Source: JAWVZB01 sp033722375 | GTDB taxonomy: Bacteria; Actinomycetota; Nitriliruptoria; Nitriliruptorales; Nitriliruptoraceae | Length of the DNA stretch: 7,742 nt | Assembly: GCA_033722375.1 (NCBI GenBank) | Contig: JAWVZB010000131.1 | Location: 1-7,742 of the forward strand | Direction: 5' to 3' | Shown: positions 7,058-7,742 of the stretch, piece by piece | Numbering within the stretch: position 1 is the stretch's first letter | Layout: each line of letters opens with the position of its first letter | Notes under the pieces: model-generated | Told to the model about the DNA's origin: nothing | Database searches by the model: none | The model's input: the letters and a program-made list of their open reading frames with translations, nothing else | Translations under genes and position numbers: made by a program

Positions 7058-7723
7058 GTGAAGCTGTTCCTCGACACCGCCAACATCGACGAGATCGCCG
7101 AGATCAACCGCTGGGGGGTGCTCGACGGCGTGACCACCAACCCGACGCTGGCTGCGCGGGAAGGCAAGGACTTCGCGTCGATGATCAAGGAGATCTGTGC
7201 CGAGGTCCCCGGTGACGTCTCGGCCGAAGTGGTCTCGACCACCACCGACGAGATGGTGGCCGAGGCGCGCAAGCTCGCCGACATCGCCCCCAACGTGGTC
7301 GTGAAGGTTCCCCTCATCCCCGATGGGCTCGCCGCGGTTTCGAAGTTGGCGGGGGAGGAGATCCGCACCAACGTGACGTTGTGCTTCTCGCCGACCCAGG
7401 CCCTGCTCGCGGCGAAGGCCGGTGCGACCTACGTCTCGCCGTTCCTCGGGCGCGTGGACGACATCGCGAACGACGGGATGGCGATCCTGCGGGAGATCTG
7501 CGAGATCTTCCGCGTGCAGGACTACGACACCGAAGTGCTTGCTGCCTCGCTGCGGCATCCGATGCACGTGGTCGAGGCCGCCCTCGCCGGCGCGGATGTC
7601 GCCACCCTGCCCGCCAAGGTGTTCCGCCAGATGGTCAAGCACCCGCTGACCGACCGTGGGCTCGACGCGTTCCTCGCGGACTGGAAGGACTACCAGGACG
7701 CGCTGACCGGCGAAGGCGCCTGA
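7058..7723 (+). CDS. tal: transaldolase, short TalC/MipB (FSA-like) family
   Basis: This is a 221-residue Schiff-base aldolase of the fructose-6-phosphate aldolase/TalC family, much shorter than the roughly 370-residue transaldolase common in actinobacteria. The barrel begins with KLFLDTANIDEI (Asp6). VTTNPT carries Asn28, and VVKVPL carries the Schiff-base Lys83, aligning with Lys85 of E. coli FSA. Positions that separate the two activities look like transaldolase: Glu57 stands where FSA has Gln59, and Phe129 stands where FSA has Tyr131. I therefore infer transfer of dihydroxyacetone units between sugar phosphates in the non-oxidative pentose phosphate pathway, not direct fructose-6-phosphate cleavage. 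The Bacillus MipB-like sequence SPFLGR(V/L)DDI and the HPLTD…FLADW ending are conserved, so the protein is complete. GTG 7058 is chosen because of AGGGAG at 7046–7051 and because homologues begin at this point. The 19 bases after its stop are too few to show a further gene. Confidence 0.92.
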   Translation: MKLFLDTANIDEIAEINRWGVLDGVTTNPTLAAREGKDFASMIKEICAEVPGDVSAEVVSTTTDEMVAEARKLADIAPNVVVKVPLIPDGLAAVSKLAGEEIRTNVTLCFSPTQALLAAKAGATYVSPFLGRVDDIANDGMAILREICEIFRVQDYDTEVLAASLRHPMHVVEAALAGADVATLPAKVFRQMVKHPLTDRGLDAFLADWKDYQDALTGEGA

Positions 7724-7742
7724 CGAATCCACCCGACCTGGA

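Overview
The window is high-GC, gene-dense DNA with every gene on the + strand. Four of the five start codons are GTG, and stop/start codons overlap repeatedly. The gene set (an EF-G-like GTPase, the hom–thrC–thrB threonine block, and a short TalC/MipB-type transaldolase) points to a chromosomal segment of an actinobacterium (Actinomycetota). That assignment rests on composition, gene order and protein character. I cannot name a genus; an Acidimicrobiia-like lineage is only a guess.

Layout: (1) 62–2101, an EF-G-like translational GTPase of the EF-G2/FusA2 type, with several G-domain residues changed from canonical EF-G. (2) 2102–2197, a 96-base spacer with a 7-bp inverted repeat and an 8-bp direct repeat, and no terminator with a T-run. 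(3) 2198–6775, a tight operon of hom (homoserine dehydrogenase with ACT domain), thrC (threonine synthase), an MFS-type membrane transporter and thrB (homoserine kinase). Its three internal junctions are 4-base stop/start overlaps (GTGA, GTGA, ATGA). (4) 6776–7057, a 282-base non-coding region with a plausible promoter and several possible short stem-loops. (5) 7058–7723, a 221-residue transaldolase-family protein, followed by 19 bases with nothing identifiable.

How the genes work together: hom reduces aspartate semialdehyde to homoserine, thrB phosphorylates homoserine, and thrC converts O-phosphohomoserine to threonine. The MFS gene is inserted between thrC and thrB and appears translationally coupled to both. 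It is therefore co-expressed with threonine synthesis, although its substrate cannot be read from sequence. The transaldolase is separated by a long leader and probably has its own promoter; it belongs to sugar-phosphate (pentose phosphate) metabolism.

I see no mobile element, CRISPR array, tRNA, rRNA, toxin–antitoxin or defence genes. Most of the window is ordinary core metabolism. The points most worth a second look are the altered GTPase catalytic residues of the EF-G-like protein, the transporter embedded in the threonine operon, and the long leader before the transaldolase gene. I did not find a clear-cut new biological system.
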